From NCBI GenBank assembly GCA_907163375.1, contig CAJQUW010007110.1, positions 62,001 to 126,000 on the forward strand: DNA of 64,000 nucleotides. The letters are read 5' to 3'. Below, in pieces: positions 37,401 through 52,400 of the stretch. The notes beneath the pieces were generated by a model that was not told where the DNA came from, did not search any database, and was given only the letters and a program-made list of their open reading frames with translations. Numbering within the stretch: position 1 is the first letter of the stretch; each line of letters starts with the position of its first letter. The position numbers were made by a program, and so were the translations under genes. This DNA comes from Prostheceraeus crozeri (Eukaryota > Platyhelminthes > Polycladida > Euryleptidae).

Positions 37401-40400
37401 TATCATTGACAAGCTACAAATTATTGGCGAAAATGTGCCAACTTAAATTGTTTTTGCTGTTTTGGCCCGTTTGGTGTGAAAACACATCGACGTTAGTCGC
37501 TAGAGACGACCGATTGCCCTCAAATAATGCTGCAACTGGGTGGGGTCCGGGTAGATGGCATGAAAATTGGTATAACTCTGCACATCCCATCTTGAGCACC
37601 TGATGAGGTTGGGCTCCAGGTTTCCTTCCTCTTCGCCACATTCATCACAGATTGCCTCCTCTGCTAGACCGATGCAATGGCGATACTTCTTGAGAAGAAG
37701 AAAATGTCCTTTCCGGTATCTTGCAAGTTCCGTGCGTTCTGATCTACTCAAACTGACTTCTTCTTGATGGCTGTACTTTCAATGGCTGTTACTCTTCTTC
37801 CATCAGTTGGCAAGTCTTGCTCGTATTTTTATTGATTTCATCGATAGGAATGTCTTTCTGGTCTAGATTAGTTGCATCTTTTGTAGTCGTGTCGAACGAC
37901 CCATTGAATGAGAACGTTCTTGTTTGGTGTTTTCTGCAGGATGTTCCAAGCTTGGTCTTCGTTTGATGTTCTGACGTCCAGGTGCCCACTTCGCATCTTT
38001 TCAATCACACCTTTATTATCAAGACGTGCCATCCTGTTACAACCCGATGGACGGACCTTCTCGTCACTCTACGTTCGACTCATAGTTTCTCATCGCTCCA
38101 CCCACAATCACTCGCCTCATGACTTGACCAACGGCTACGCCTCTACACAACACGCCCACTCTATACATCGCCCTTCGATCGATAACTGTTATAAGTGTCG
38201 CTGATTGGATAAACTGTGTGACTCTCGTTGGATTAGGACGATTTGCTAGTGTCCTTTGTAATCTTTTGTCAAAGAACTTCCTTTGGCTCTGTTAGTATAG
38301 ATGCTCTGATGTTCAATGCGTTTGTAATTGCCTTGTTCACTGTATTTTGATATTGGAAATAAAGTGGGGAAGGGGCCAACCTAAATCTAAATGATATACT
38401 GACTGCACAGCTCTTTCCCTTCTCACATGTTTTATTTAAAAATTTGGGCGCATGGACTAAAAAACCTGACATCAAATTGGTGATGCTGTTTACCACCTTG
38501 AGGCCCCCTGTGCCTATCTTGCTCTACATAATAATGTACATCATCCATCAAAGTCAATATCAAGTAAGCACATTGTCCCATTGATTTCAAGAGAAGAGTG
38601 CATGACTAAGCACTAATAGTTGCACTACCTACCATTACCTAAAAACACAATGACGCGCAGGGTGAGGGCATTGAGTCAATAAAAATTGATTGCATTAGGA
38701 AACTCTAGCGATATATTACTTTGAATCAATGTTTTATCATAATTTGAGATTTCTGTGAAAAGTCATAGTTTTCTACTGTCGATAATTGTGCAAGTATATC
38801 ATGCTGCATTTCCATTTTACTTTTTCGTCACTTTTTTCTCATTTTCAGTTTTATTTGAAAATTGTCTTACATTACACAGAATGAATCTTGAATGGAATTG
38901 AACATGTTGACCGTTTATTGCACTGCCCGAGCATTAAGCTATCGGCTTGTCGACAATACCACATCGGTTGGGAAAAGTTCTACTGAATGACCCAAATTGC
39001 TAGTCATTGAAGTTATTTGGTAGTTTCTCTGTGCAAATATGAAGGCCACTCTCCTATCGATGGTGTCGGCCAAGTTATGGGTCTTCAAGATAACCTCCAT
39101 TCTGCTTTGTAATCAGTGAAATTCGTGATATTCCAAATATTCGAGCTGTATTGCTTGCAGAAGATTCGTCGTCAATGACACAATAGGCACAGCAGGTAAT
39201 CTCACTTCTCAATTAACTTTGTTGTTCTTAGTTTACAAATCTGTGACATCGGTAGGAAAATAAGACTGATTTGTAAATTGAATCCTGAAATTTTAAGTGG
39301 GGTAGCGACGACAGACAGCTTCCTCGCCACTACCTCCGAAAATATTTGAAGTCCTAATATCGGTCTTTGACAGTGACAGATCAAGTTAATATAGGAGGAG
39401 ATGAAGATGATTTCTTCATGAAGCGGTAGTTAAGGAAACGAAAAAGCAGTTGTTCATCACTCTAACCAAAGCTCTAGCCTCATGCGATGGTTAGATCAAT
39501 ATAAAACCGAAAAAATAAGTATTATATTGATCGATTATAAAATGGACAAAAGTGTTATTCGATATGTTTTTACTATTCAAGATAAATCCATTATCGAGCA
39601 AAGACTGGGATTCAGCAAAGTTCATGGCTCAGGTTTTTTTGATATTTCATCTGTTGTAAAGTTCAAAGATCGGCAATGATAAAATGATATCATTTCATTC
39701 TGAGGAAAAGTGATATCATTTTATATCATTTTAGTTTTGAAAAATGATATAAAATGATATCATCAAAACGAGTACGATCAAAACTCGACATTTCGGACTT
39801 CGATAATTAAGATTCTGGTTAATGAAGAACGCCATTTTCTGTACAATCGCAGCTCTACATGTACAGTTTATTTATATCTCACATATTGCAGGTTACTTCA
39901 GACCTCAAATGGGCATATGATTGAATATTGAACTCATTAATAACTGTCTTGATCTTTTTGTAGTCTTGACTGTAATCTAAATATTCTTGGCCTTTTTTCG
40001 TATTTTCGATACTGTTGGCCTAACCAACTGCATATTGTAGGCATATTTGTAATTCGAGTGTATAATGCTTAAATCAAAACTTGCAATGTTTGATGTATAG
40101 GCCATAGGCTCTACCTAAGTTTTGATATACAAGAAGCTTTGTATGACTAAACTGCTTTCTTCGGTCTTCCATTATTTGGAATATGTCGATGCTGCATGCA
40201 ATCCAATTATAATTTCATTGCTAAGAGCAATAAAAGTATCATGGTAGCAATGTAAATCGAAAAATTCGTAAGATTAGATCTATTTATGGTGAAGGCCTAT
40301 AGGTATGTTTCACTAAAAAATGGTATATTTTCATTATAAAGAAATAAAATTCGCAAAATGATATCATTTTGTATCACTTTAAAGATAAAATGATATCATT

Positions 40401-43400
40401 GCCGATCACAGGTAAAGGCTCATAAAATATAATAAGATATTTAAAGAGTAAGATGGATTATTGTGTAAACTTAGTAGAAATATGCTAAATGTGCTTGGGC
40501 GGTATAATATGTTTCACCACCACAACTGCAAACTACGTGCATTTGACAGTCATAGGTAATAGGCCTGACAACTCAAAATATCGCAGACATTCCCATAAAA
40601 TACATGCATGTGAGTAGATCATCTATAGGCCATATATTAATATGATAAAGAGAATTCATTCATCAATTAACGTTTCCTCATATCCGATGAGGTGAACACC
40701 ACAGACTGTGTATTAAAATCCGTTGGCATATATTTGAGGCAGAATACAATTAAGGCACATGAGGAAAATCAAAATTAATTTTCAAGTTAGTCTCTGTTCA
40801 TTATTAGGCAAAGAAGATTTGATTGAGAAGAACGACAGAAATCTATCCGAAATAAAATTGCTAAGACAGCGCAGTTGTGGCGTGGTGGGCGAGGTCGTTT
40901 GAGGCTTTATGCGAAACAATTGCATTGCCAAATATAGCACACATGCAGCTAGCTTGAAATTATCCATGACAATTTTTTGAGATTTATGATGGTTTGATGA
41001 CAATTTTGATAAAAAATATAATTCACATCTGTCAGGGAGGCACTCACATGATGCTCAGAATAGTACATGAATTTGAAATAATTAGAGATAATCTTTGATG
41101 AATTGCAAATTGCATGGATGAAATTAGAAAGAGAATACTTAAATCATATCGCAAAATATCGATATCAAACCTATGTTAATTGTGTTTGATTCAAAATTAA
41201 AACCGTGAACAATTGGATGTATTGAATTCTCAACGGATGTACTGTTTTCAGGTTCTCTGTCATGTGAAGATTTAAATATGAAAATAAAGGATGTGAATGT
41301 CAAGAAAGAAAATGCTTTCATGAATCAAATGAATCGAGCTTAATGACAAAGTACTAATTCCATGAGGATGCATTTTCATCTATGACTTCATAATTCATCT
41401 TTTTCTTATTTTATTGGTACTGTTTCCATTTTTATCTTGAAGCACATTGATTTAAGCAAGATTTGTTTCTGCATTAAGGTTTAAAATAATTATGAGTTGA
41501 AAGTGAATTATGTCTCCATTTTCCTAGCCAGTGCTGTTTGGACAATGTCTTACTGCGAACAATTTATAAAATATTTATATATATTCATATATATAAATTC
41601 ATTCAATGCATTTACTCTTTTAAAAAGTATATCCGATAACACTTGAAATCCTTAGGGCTACATTAATTTGAAATTGTATGTCTTAAATGCTATTGACTGT
41701 TTAGTTTGAGCGTTTAATAGCTAGCGGTCACATCGAGTCGCGATCACTTTGATCAAGCTCCTGCTTAAGAAACTGGGACATTAAAAAGTGCAAAAAAAGA
41801 AAATTTAATAATTGTAAAACCTAAATCAGCTGATCATCAAATTGATTATTTTTTAATGATTACATTGAAGGGAAGGGTAGTTGCAGTTGCACTATCAGGC
41901 TGGACAAAGTTTATGATATCCACCATCTAAAGTATGCTTCTTTTTAACTTGTGGAGCTCTGATTCCACGCAGCTATACAACTGAATGTCAACTATAATAT
42001 TTAATATAAAATGAATAACACAAGGCATTGCATACTATATAATATCTAGCAGACTACTACTATGGCGGACTATTTTTCAAATCTTGCGCGTAGATGGCCG
42101 TGTTATTATTTATGGCCCTATTATTTTCAAATATCTGTTGGTTGAACAAGTTTAGAGCAATTGTGCAGATCAATTTTCATTGATATGTCAGTCGTCATAT
42201 CCCAAAATGCCTAATTAGGTGCCGTTGGGCCTGACAATTTTATGCAATAACTCAGCCAGGGTAGAGGGTAACTCAGCCTGTCAGAGGTTTTGCAGGGTAT
42301 GCCATATAATTTGGAAAACTAACAGTGTAAAGCAATGCAAAGAATTTAATTAGTCTATATGGCGTATGGCTACATTGCTTTAAAGGGGTATAGCTTTTAT
42401 ATTCACAAAATGTGTTGGTCTGGTTGAGAAGAAATTTGAGAGGAAGAAGTATTGAGAATCATTTATTTCAATTCATTTTCCTTCATTTGTTTAATTAATA
42501 GTTTACAAATATTATATAAATAAGGCTTCTCAGTTGCTTGCATAATATTTTCCGATGTTTGTAGCCTGAGTTGGAGGATGATTATGCATACATAAATTAT
42601 AAAGCAAGCATGATTATTGTACTGGAATATAAAATTATTTCCTATTGATGCCTTCGTGGTTTTAAACTCGGCTTTTGAGGCAAAAATATCTGAATAATTG
42701 TCTAGTAATAATTTCCCATCAATTATTATCATAAGCACAAATCGCAAATGGGCCGAAATTTAAGACGATGACAGTCTATTGATTTGATTTCGCTTTTCTA
42801 ATAATTGATTGATTGACTTTATTGACCTGATTTGTACAATAATCAAAGTTGGGCAACATTTTTAAAGTAAGTTGAACGGTAATATTTTATATAGGTAGTA
42901 TGAGAAGTAGAGATAGGCTGTAATTTGAGACATTGACAGACCAACGATAATGATAATGTACTAGACCTGTCATAATTTCATTCTTTAATATAATTTAGAG
43001 ATCATCACCACCAAGTATTCCCTGACACTACTTTGTAGAACTAGAGAATTGAGGATTGCATATTTATACAGTTACATTGTCAAAAGCGTCAACATACTTG
43101 AAAGCAAACGAATTCAACTTACAATCTATGTCCCGGAATATATATGAGCCTAAGAACGACATTGATATCACAGAGACGGGAAGCGCAAAATCTGCCATCA
43201 ATTCACGTTTTGAAGTATTGAGAAAGGGTCTAAAAAGAAAAATTTCAATTTATTAATCATAAAAAAGAAGTCAATGGAAATGGTTAATTTACGTATTTCA
43301 TAAAAACAACACTTGTCATGCTAGCAAGCATCCAAAATAATTAATTTCACACTGTTTTACTAAGGCTAAAGGACATAGTGAAACCTCTAAAAGAAGTATA

Positions 43401-46400
43401 TTCTTTGTGCCCTTTTTAAATTAGGAATGTATACTTAGGCATGCTTTGTAAGTCTGATTGAATTTTCACATGAATGACAATTTTCCTAATTCAAATTCCT
43501 ACGAAATTTAGCTCATCCTCTGTGAGAAGCAATTCTTCGGCATCAATTTTTACAATTCAACAAATCACTGGTTGCATTCCAGCACGCTGTTATATATTGT
43601 GATTATAGATAAACGAAATGAAGTTGGACGATAAAGAAGCAATCATACCGGCAGTCTACTCTATGGTCATAGTGATGTCTTGTCTGATCATGATATCAAT
43701 CATGGGTCGATTTTATCGATAATCAAAAGTAAACCAGCTTTCGGAGCGAGTTTGCATAAGTTATTTGATAAGCAAGTGCGTTTGTGATCTCGATTATCTT
43801 TACCACTTGGTGTTTTTACAAGGGATAACGAACGTGATTGTAATAATAATAGCCTAAAATGACGAGTGAATCTTTTTTTAGAACTGTTTCTTTTAAATGT
43901 ACATGTATATGGTTGTCTAAGCTGCAATATAAAAGTATCTCAATATTCAATAATGGAGATGCATTTGATCTTCATCACATGAAATCGATTTTAGGGTGAA
44001 TATCATGTTTGAGATTGTTCTTGTTTTGTTAAGAAATGTGTAAAATGGCACTTTTTACAGCCTATGAATTTTGGAAAATGACGCATGACTATCATCAATC
44101 CACAATAAATGTCTTCACAAGCAAACTGTCTACTCGGAAGTTCGTGTTGCATTGAAATATTTGATCATTAGTAAGAGCGCAAAAACATCAAAAATAAGAT
44201 ACTCACGTCTTCGTAAAATTGAAAAGGTAAACTGCCATCCATACAGTACCAATGGTGAGCAAAAGGTATAATAGGCTGACTTCCTTTTTACATTCAGGAA
44301 TCTCCATTCCCGTTTGATTTAAAGCATTGCTGTCGCTTAAGTTAAACAGAGAGATATTCGATATGTTGCCATCGAAAAAAGGATTTGAGCTTGCATTATT
44401 GGTGCATTGAATATAATGGAGGTTAAATTCTGTAAAGAAAGAAGAGTAATAAGCTACAGTAATGTTGATAGACCAGATTCTCAATGAATGTAAAAATGAC
44501 GTCAGTAAGCATGTGTAACAAAGAGTTATTGTGTCATTGCTACTACTAATGCGGTAATGTCACTACCACGGAGCGCTGGTGTTATACTATGCGTTTTCCC
44601 TCGATTACGTTTCTTGAGCGAATGTTCTGAGGTAGATAACAATTACTCCACGGTAAAAAAATTACACTTGTATCACTGATTACATTACCTCCTTTTTCTT
44701 CCTACCCCAAGCTTATTTCTCATTACATTTTCGCTAAGATTCAAACTGATTATACAATATTAAAATATCGCGCTTTGGCTTCTATACAGGACTTTGTTAA
44801 GTTTGCACTTGATTTTCTGCTTTTGATTTGATTTAGAGATTGATCTTGCGGTTTCTAGAAGAATTATATTGCTTCCCTTTTTCCGAGAGGGAAATTAAGT
44901 GCATCTAATGCGCTTTTCTGATTTAGTTCTTTTTTTCACGATCAGCAATTTTGATAGGAAGAATAGAATGTAGGAACACCGGTGAGATATTTCATCCGCA
45001 TGAGAAAGTACGGTATTACACGAATAAATGATTTGGTGACAAAACATTACATAAGTTAATGAAACAAAGAATTCTGCGAGACAAAGGCTTTGGTTTTTCT
45101 TTGATCAATGCAGACAAAGATTCAAAAATGCGAAATAGGATCAACGTTTTCTGTTGCATCTCCGCATGATGAAGTTCCGACCATGGCTTCATACACGTAC
45201 ACGCGCAAATAACTCTATAGTAATTAATATTTGTACATTTAAATGCAATAAAGAATGGAATTAATATGATATATCCCCAAATAGTAAAGAAAAATCAACT
45301 TACCACGAACGATGCCTTTAGCTGCATCCGTGAAAAATGCAATGGAAACAAAGAATGCAAAAATCTCTTCTGTTGATCTGAAAAGTTCAAACGCATGAAG
45401 GCAAAGTGTGCCATATGTGCCCAAAACGTTTTTGCTCAGTAGTTTCTGCAGATTTATACAAATTACTCAACTCACAATATCTCGTCACTCTAAATACTGT
45501 AATCGACTATAAGACACCAGCACTAGTAATGTCGTGAAACTGCCTGACGTGGCCTCTGAACGAACTATGAGAAAGTGGGTGGACCAAAGCCCTATCGAAG
45601 AGGCGCTGGTCAAAGTGCCGTCGTTTTGCGAGGCCAAAGTGCTATCGGTTGAGTGTCTTCCCCTGAAAGTGCATCAGGCGTAATTGAAATGTTATTTTCG
45701 GAATTTCATGATATGCATGTAATTTGGTTTTTCATAACCAAAGATCGACAATGATAAAATGATAAAATGATATCATTATATTTTTGAAAAATGATATAAA
45801 ATGATATCATCAAAAATTTTTGTTTCAATTATGTTTTCTAATCATAGATTCTTCTCATTTTGTATTGAAGCAAATTTACCAATGTCCTTCCCCACTTGTT
45901 GATTCATGTAGCGAAAAGCAACAGCCTATTGTCTGTTAGTCAGTCTGTCTATCGCACAGATTGACAATGATTGAACATTGAACTCATTAATAACTGTCTT
46001 AATGTTTTTGAAGTCTTGACTGTAATCTAAATATTCTTGGCCTTTTTTCGTATTTTCGATACTGTTGGCCTAACCAACTGCATATTGTAGGCATATTTGT
46101 AATTCGAGTGTATAATGCTTAAATCAAAACTTGCAATGTTTGATGTATAGGCCATAGGCTCTACCTAAGTTTTGATATACAAGAAGCTTTGTATGACTAA
46201 ACTGCTTTCTTCGGTCTTCCATTATTTGGAATATGTCGATGCTGCATGCAATCCAATTATAATTTCATTGCTAAGAGCAATAAAAGTATCATGGTAGCAA
46301 TGTAAATCGAAAAATTCGTAAGATTAGATCTATTTATGGTGAAGGCCTATAGGTATGTTTCACTAAAAAATGGTATATTTTCATTATAAAAATATAAAAT

Positions 46401-49400
46401 GATATCATTGCCGATCATAGTTCATAACATACCATAAAGCCTGTAATAAACCGCCATGGCGGTATATTTCTCAACCCTGTCTCTTGGATGGCTGTCTATT
46501 ACAGGTGGCGGTCTAGTTTTCGACATCTCCGAGTCAAAGAGCATTAAGAAATATCGCTTCAATAAAGGTTGTATTCACGTATATGTTCCATGTATGAAGC
46601 TCTCAAATAAATGCAAATACTTTGCAATATGCGCGATAAATTACGAAATTATTTTCATTTAAGCTTATTGATGTGGCCTATTATTTTGTGATTGAAGCTT
46701 AATATGATACCAAATGCGTGTTTGACTGACATTCAATAAATTTTTAATAGAAATGTTTAACATTGTATGTGACCGTTATTCATTCATTTAATTTGAAGGT
46801 CTTTTTGAAAACAACCATTTAGACCTAATTCACCCGTATCCTGGCAATATAGGCTCAACACTCAACAAAATGGTGTTGTAAAATGGGGATACTTGAGACA
46901 ATTTTTTTGAAACTCTGAGTCGAGCACTCATACACTTTCGTCAAATATACTTCTTTTGCCACTGTTATTTTGCTTGGGTAACGTGTTATCATTGTATAAT
47001 AAAAGACTCTGCCAGATCCACTTACTTTGCGTAACATCTTAGAATTAGTAGTGTCTCAAGTTAGACTTAGTTTGGGTTACGGGCGACATTGACCTATTTA
47101 TAGGAAATAAAAACAAATAATTAGGTATGAAATGCACATTATTACTTAATACATCAGGAGAGTATCGTGAAAACGAATTAACAAACTATCAGCATTGCTT
47201 AATTATGGAAGGTCGCCTGAGGGCGACTTCCCATAAGTTTCGAAGCTGCTGCACATCAGCAAAACTATTCGAACTCAATGCTTATGAGTACAGGTAGTGC
47301 TTTGCAAACTTTGAAATAATATTATTACAGAAACAAGAACGCGTAGGGTCCAAGAACATTACGTAGTTAAAAATGTCATTCAGGGCTATGGAGTCAAAGT
47401 TCATGAGAGTAAGCCTGCATGACACTTCTCATCAATATTCATCTCTGAATTCTCCTGTAATTTATCGGGATAGTCCATTCGAAACCCCATTTTGTGAGCA
47501 ATGCAACAATTAACCAGACCATACTGCACCGAATCAATGCATCAGGTCAAATATTAAATCTCAGTGTTGAAATCAGACATCAAGTAACTTGATATATTAT
47601 ATTTCATTATTTCATGGCCCTTCTTCACAATAAAAAAAATCGTTTCACATAGATAGAGGCCTACTCCATCATGCTTCGTGTGAGTGTTAGATCCGAGTCA
47701 GACTTTGAGCCCGGACCAAGCGAATCTTTTGAATCATCACTTTATAGCATGTACAATACATATGCGATGCACCAATATTCAGCACTTAAATTTACTTGTC
47801 TGTGGATAAAGCCTGCAATCCTTGGAATCATTACATTACGAGCATCCGACATAGAACAAGGAAACAGCCCTTCAGAGAAAGCAGCTGAGCTCTTTGAAAA
47901 TGAGAGTTGCAGCGGGGTAATCAATAGTTCAAATCCTCTTGTTCATAAGTGATAATCAAACCCTAATCCAATTTCACTGTACTCCGGATAAGCGGGAGAA
48001 AAGTCAGGAAACATTTCCAACACATGCAAAACCCTTCGGTCAAGCGGGGGACTTTTTTGCATTTTTGATAATTTGGCTATTTTGATGGATAGCTAGATCT
48101 TAAACTTTTCATTAAGTTTCAACAAAAAATCTGTATTCTGACCGGTTGCCTTCATACAGCCTACTATTGAAGTGCAGCGCTACATTATCATTCCCTATCC
48201 CAATGCAAGTTCGCATGGGATCAGATGGAAATGGATTTCTTATTTCAGCTTTCATTCTTTCTTTCTAATGTAGATGATAAGAAACAGTCCAATGCATCTG
48301 GTGTTTACAAAGCAATTGCTGTTCATCTACTTACACAGAATTTCTAAGAATTCATTATAGCAGCTCACAGCACAGCATGTCAACGAGCCAGCACTTACTC
48401 TGTCTAGAGGAGAAGGTCAAACTCATCAGAGTTTCTGAAGTCCCTCGAGTTCGGCAGTGGCGAGGGACAAAAAGCATTTGACATTAAATTCTTTCTTCTT
48501 TAGATAAATGTGTGATTTCCTCTAACGGTTAACTATAACCTTTAACTGTTGCTCCGTGTTTTACAGTTCTTTTGAACAAATACATATAATAGGTATTGTT
48601 TTTCATATTCAGAATAATTCCAATGGACGCAAAAGGATACTTTTGTTTTGTCTTTTATATCCAGAACCTTAGAACGTAATGGTATTGGGAACCTATAAGC
48701 TCTATGAGCGATCGATGCTGTCAATTGAAGAACGGAAATTTAGCGTACATTGCAATTATTTAGAGTAAATGAGCTCGAAGCTTGTCACTCCGCTTAAGGG
48801 TGAACTTCAGATGCGAGGGAGGGAAACCTCGCTCCCAAACCGTCCCGCTTATCCGGAATGGACTGCATCTGACAAATTTCTGATTTTTGATAATCATGTA
48901 AAAGATTGAAATGTCTGGAATTTTGCATATTCTGATTGATCTATATTATCAGTGGTATGCATTTCACCTATTGATTTATTTGGTTATCTAATTAATTCCT
49001 TATTTCCTTATATTTGGAATGTACAAAAACAGTATTTGTGTTTAGCAATCGAAAAATTATGCAGATTACGCAGTGCTATTTGCATTATTACCTGATTTAT
49101 GCTTTCATTCATAGATGTGTATTTGCTAATCATAAGCATTCTGTAAGATCATTGGTAGTAGTTAGATGCCTGCATGTGATTTTACAGTGGAGAACAATGA
49201 TATTCGGGATAATTTTACTGCGAGATTTAATGGGATTGCCATACAGAATGATCACGTGAGACGGTCGCTGTCGTGCATAGAGAATACACAATCAGATAAA
49301 AACATAGCTCAAAATAGTTGAAATATAAAAAACAAGTGGAAAATTACGGTGTAAAGTGCATGTCGAAATATAATCTTTTTAGCAATATTTGAATCTTAGT

Positions 49401-52400
49401 ATTGTATTACTCAGTTTCTAAGTCAGTAGCCTTTTCTTTACATAGATCTTCTATTGCCGCGGTAAATATACTCACCTCCAGCTTGTTCTCTTCACTGCAT
49501 AAATACTTGGCGGCTTAATTGAAGACGAAATCGACGCAAGCGTCGATAAAGTGTTTTTACGCTACGTTGATGCTTTCGTAATTTAGGTTGAAGATGACAC
49601 CGTCATCTTTCAAGAGCATCGATGCTGCTAAAGTTGTTGGTGTTTAATGTTGACACAAACAGTATCCATTTTTGTTGACTCGCATAGTGTTCATTGACTA
49701 TCAGCGTGCATGCATACTATGTAATCTCTTTTTCTTAAAATAGTTGATTTCAACATGCATGCATTTGTATAGATGCAATAATAATTTCTACATCAACATT
49801 TCTTGCGATGGTAAATTTTGCTACATTTGACTTTTACCCAAATAACTGAGAAGTATTGCTTACCTTGTTGACCATTTCATGAGTTTGCTTAAATCGAACA
49901 GTGCATACAGCAGCAGAAAAATACTGTTGAATACTCCAACGAGTCCAAGCATGGCAAAAAATTCGACACCTGTCTCCTTACATATGGAATATATAACTGA
50001 AAGAGAAATTCACGTTCTATAATTCATGCCCGTGTTTGATCAGCCGATATCATTAAAGTTCTCCATAGTTAAACAATATTGAACTTTGCCGAATAACAAA
50101 AGACATCTCTTTCGAAATCTTAAGATAGCATCGACGGACTGTTATCAAAACAATGGAAATGTAAAATAATGCACTTATGCATTAATGCATGTATATGCTT
50201 AAAGCACCCTATTGTCCTTGAACTATTAAATAGCCCATGTGGATATTTTGATGATAAGGTTTGAATAAGAAAATGACTTGAACTGAATCCTACTTCGGTA
50301 CCGGCTGCTTGACCGCGTGGATGAATGTTTTGCCAAGAGAGAGAAAAAAATGAGTGAAAAAAGACCGGCTATTCCGCTCTCGCCCATTCTGCTCTAGCAT
50401 GATATCGCACAAAATCATATAATATTACGTGTAAACAGATAACATAAGCACGTCAGCGATTGCAAGAAATAAAGTATGTCTTCAAAGATCTTTTAAAGGA
50501 GTGTAGGGATACAGAATTCCTCACGTCTCTTGGCAAGGAATTCTACAATACGGGTGCAGCATGGGAAAATGATCTTCCAAAGGGAGTCCGATAATTACGA
50601 GACTCCAGAATTCGGTCATCATCAGATGAACGCAACGATCTCCTAGGAACATATACGGATACGAGATCTGACAAATAGGACGGACAAGAGCCCTGAAGAA
50701 TCTTGTACACCGTGACACAAATTTTAAAGCATATCCGTTGTCTGATGGGAGGCCAGTGTAAATCAGAAAGATGACACGATATATGCTCGTATTTCGGAAT
50801 ACGCATACTTAATCTTGCTGCATTGTTTTGAATACTCTGTAGCTTATCCAGAAGATACGTTGGACAGTTATATAGAATTGAATTACAGCAATCAATTCGA
50901 GAAAGAATAATAGTGCACACCACAGTTTTACACGTATCCGATAAATAGCGTTCGATATGGCGCAAACGGCGCAACTCATAATTTTAAACACAAATCAAGT
51001 TGATGAGGTGACACAATAAATCTAGGTTTCGATTGAATGATATACCAAGATTCCTCACTTTCTGAGAAAAATCAAAATGCGGCAGCGGCTCAGTTGGAAT
51101 TCTTATGCTTGGAGGACATAATATAATCACTTCAGTCTTCCGTGTATTCAAAATCAGTTGATTACTTGTCAACCAATCCTCCACTTGATGAATACAGTTA
51201 TTCGCAGCCAGCAAGAGCTGATGTAGTCGTTCAGGAGTCGTGCTTTGATAGAATTGGCAGTCATCCGCATAAATGTGGTACTTGAAAAAGTGGCAGTCGA
51301 ACACTTTCGAGATCGGTGAAGAGATAAAGCGAAAATAAAATAGGTCCTAGGACGGAGCCTTGCGGTACCCCACATGAAAGAAATGATTTTTTGGATGTGC
51401 TGTCAGTTACCATAACAGACTGAGTCCTTTGAGATAAGTATCATGCAATCCTTATTCGTTTAGATGAATAGTAGATATCATATGATATCGGTATGATCAG
51501 GAAGAACATGTACTTCTAGTGCTCTGTACATGCACATGTGTCTTTCAATCTTTTAATCGGAAAATTTTCGGAATCGCTGAAGTATATTACGCAATGCAGT
51601 GTATTTCCTAAGAAAGTTGACATATCAATGATCTTTTAGTATTTTCCTCCTGAATAATTTTCGACAAAGCTATGATGAAAGCAATTCCGAAGTTGCGGCT
51701 TAACCTTAGCAATCATAAACCCGATTCAAAATCAAGCAATGGATAATAAGAAGCAGACATAGGAAGGCATGTACATGTATTTTGCTTACACTTATATCTA
51801 ATAGGATAGAAATTCTAGACACAGAATTAGCTTCCACTTCAAGACGTAATAAACGATTTAGAGGTCAAAATTCAAGACAATTCTCTTTTAAAGATCGCGG
51901 AGAGTTCGAGCAGACTTTTATGGAGCTGCAACTGCTGTTCCGCTTCAGTTTTCATTCACGTGTGTACATGTTTTTGGATGAGAAGGACGTAGATGTTTGA
52001 CAACACAATTTGTTTGCATCATCAGTGCCAGCAAGGTTGCATGTGACTCTTCAGAGAATCACATTATTCTTGAAGCTTTAGCCAAGCAGTGAATAAATAT
52101 TCCACGCTTGCCTACCGATGGACTATCATGTAGTCCCATGGAGGCCTATAGAAATGACAAACTCGAATTAAACACGATGCACGTTAGTCACAATCATTTA
52201 GCTGGTTTTAAAGTTCATAAGGATTACAAATGAATTGCAAATACTCGAGCATTTATCCTATGAGTTATTATTTATCAATACACATATACATCGTGCATGT
52301 ATAGCACAGTGCTTTTACATGCATAGTAAATTTTTGATCTACATTACTGTTGTGTAATCTCTAAAACCTCATCAACAGTGAGCGCTGCAATCCGTGTGAA

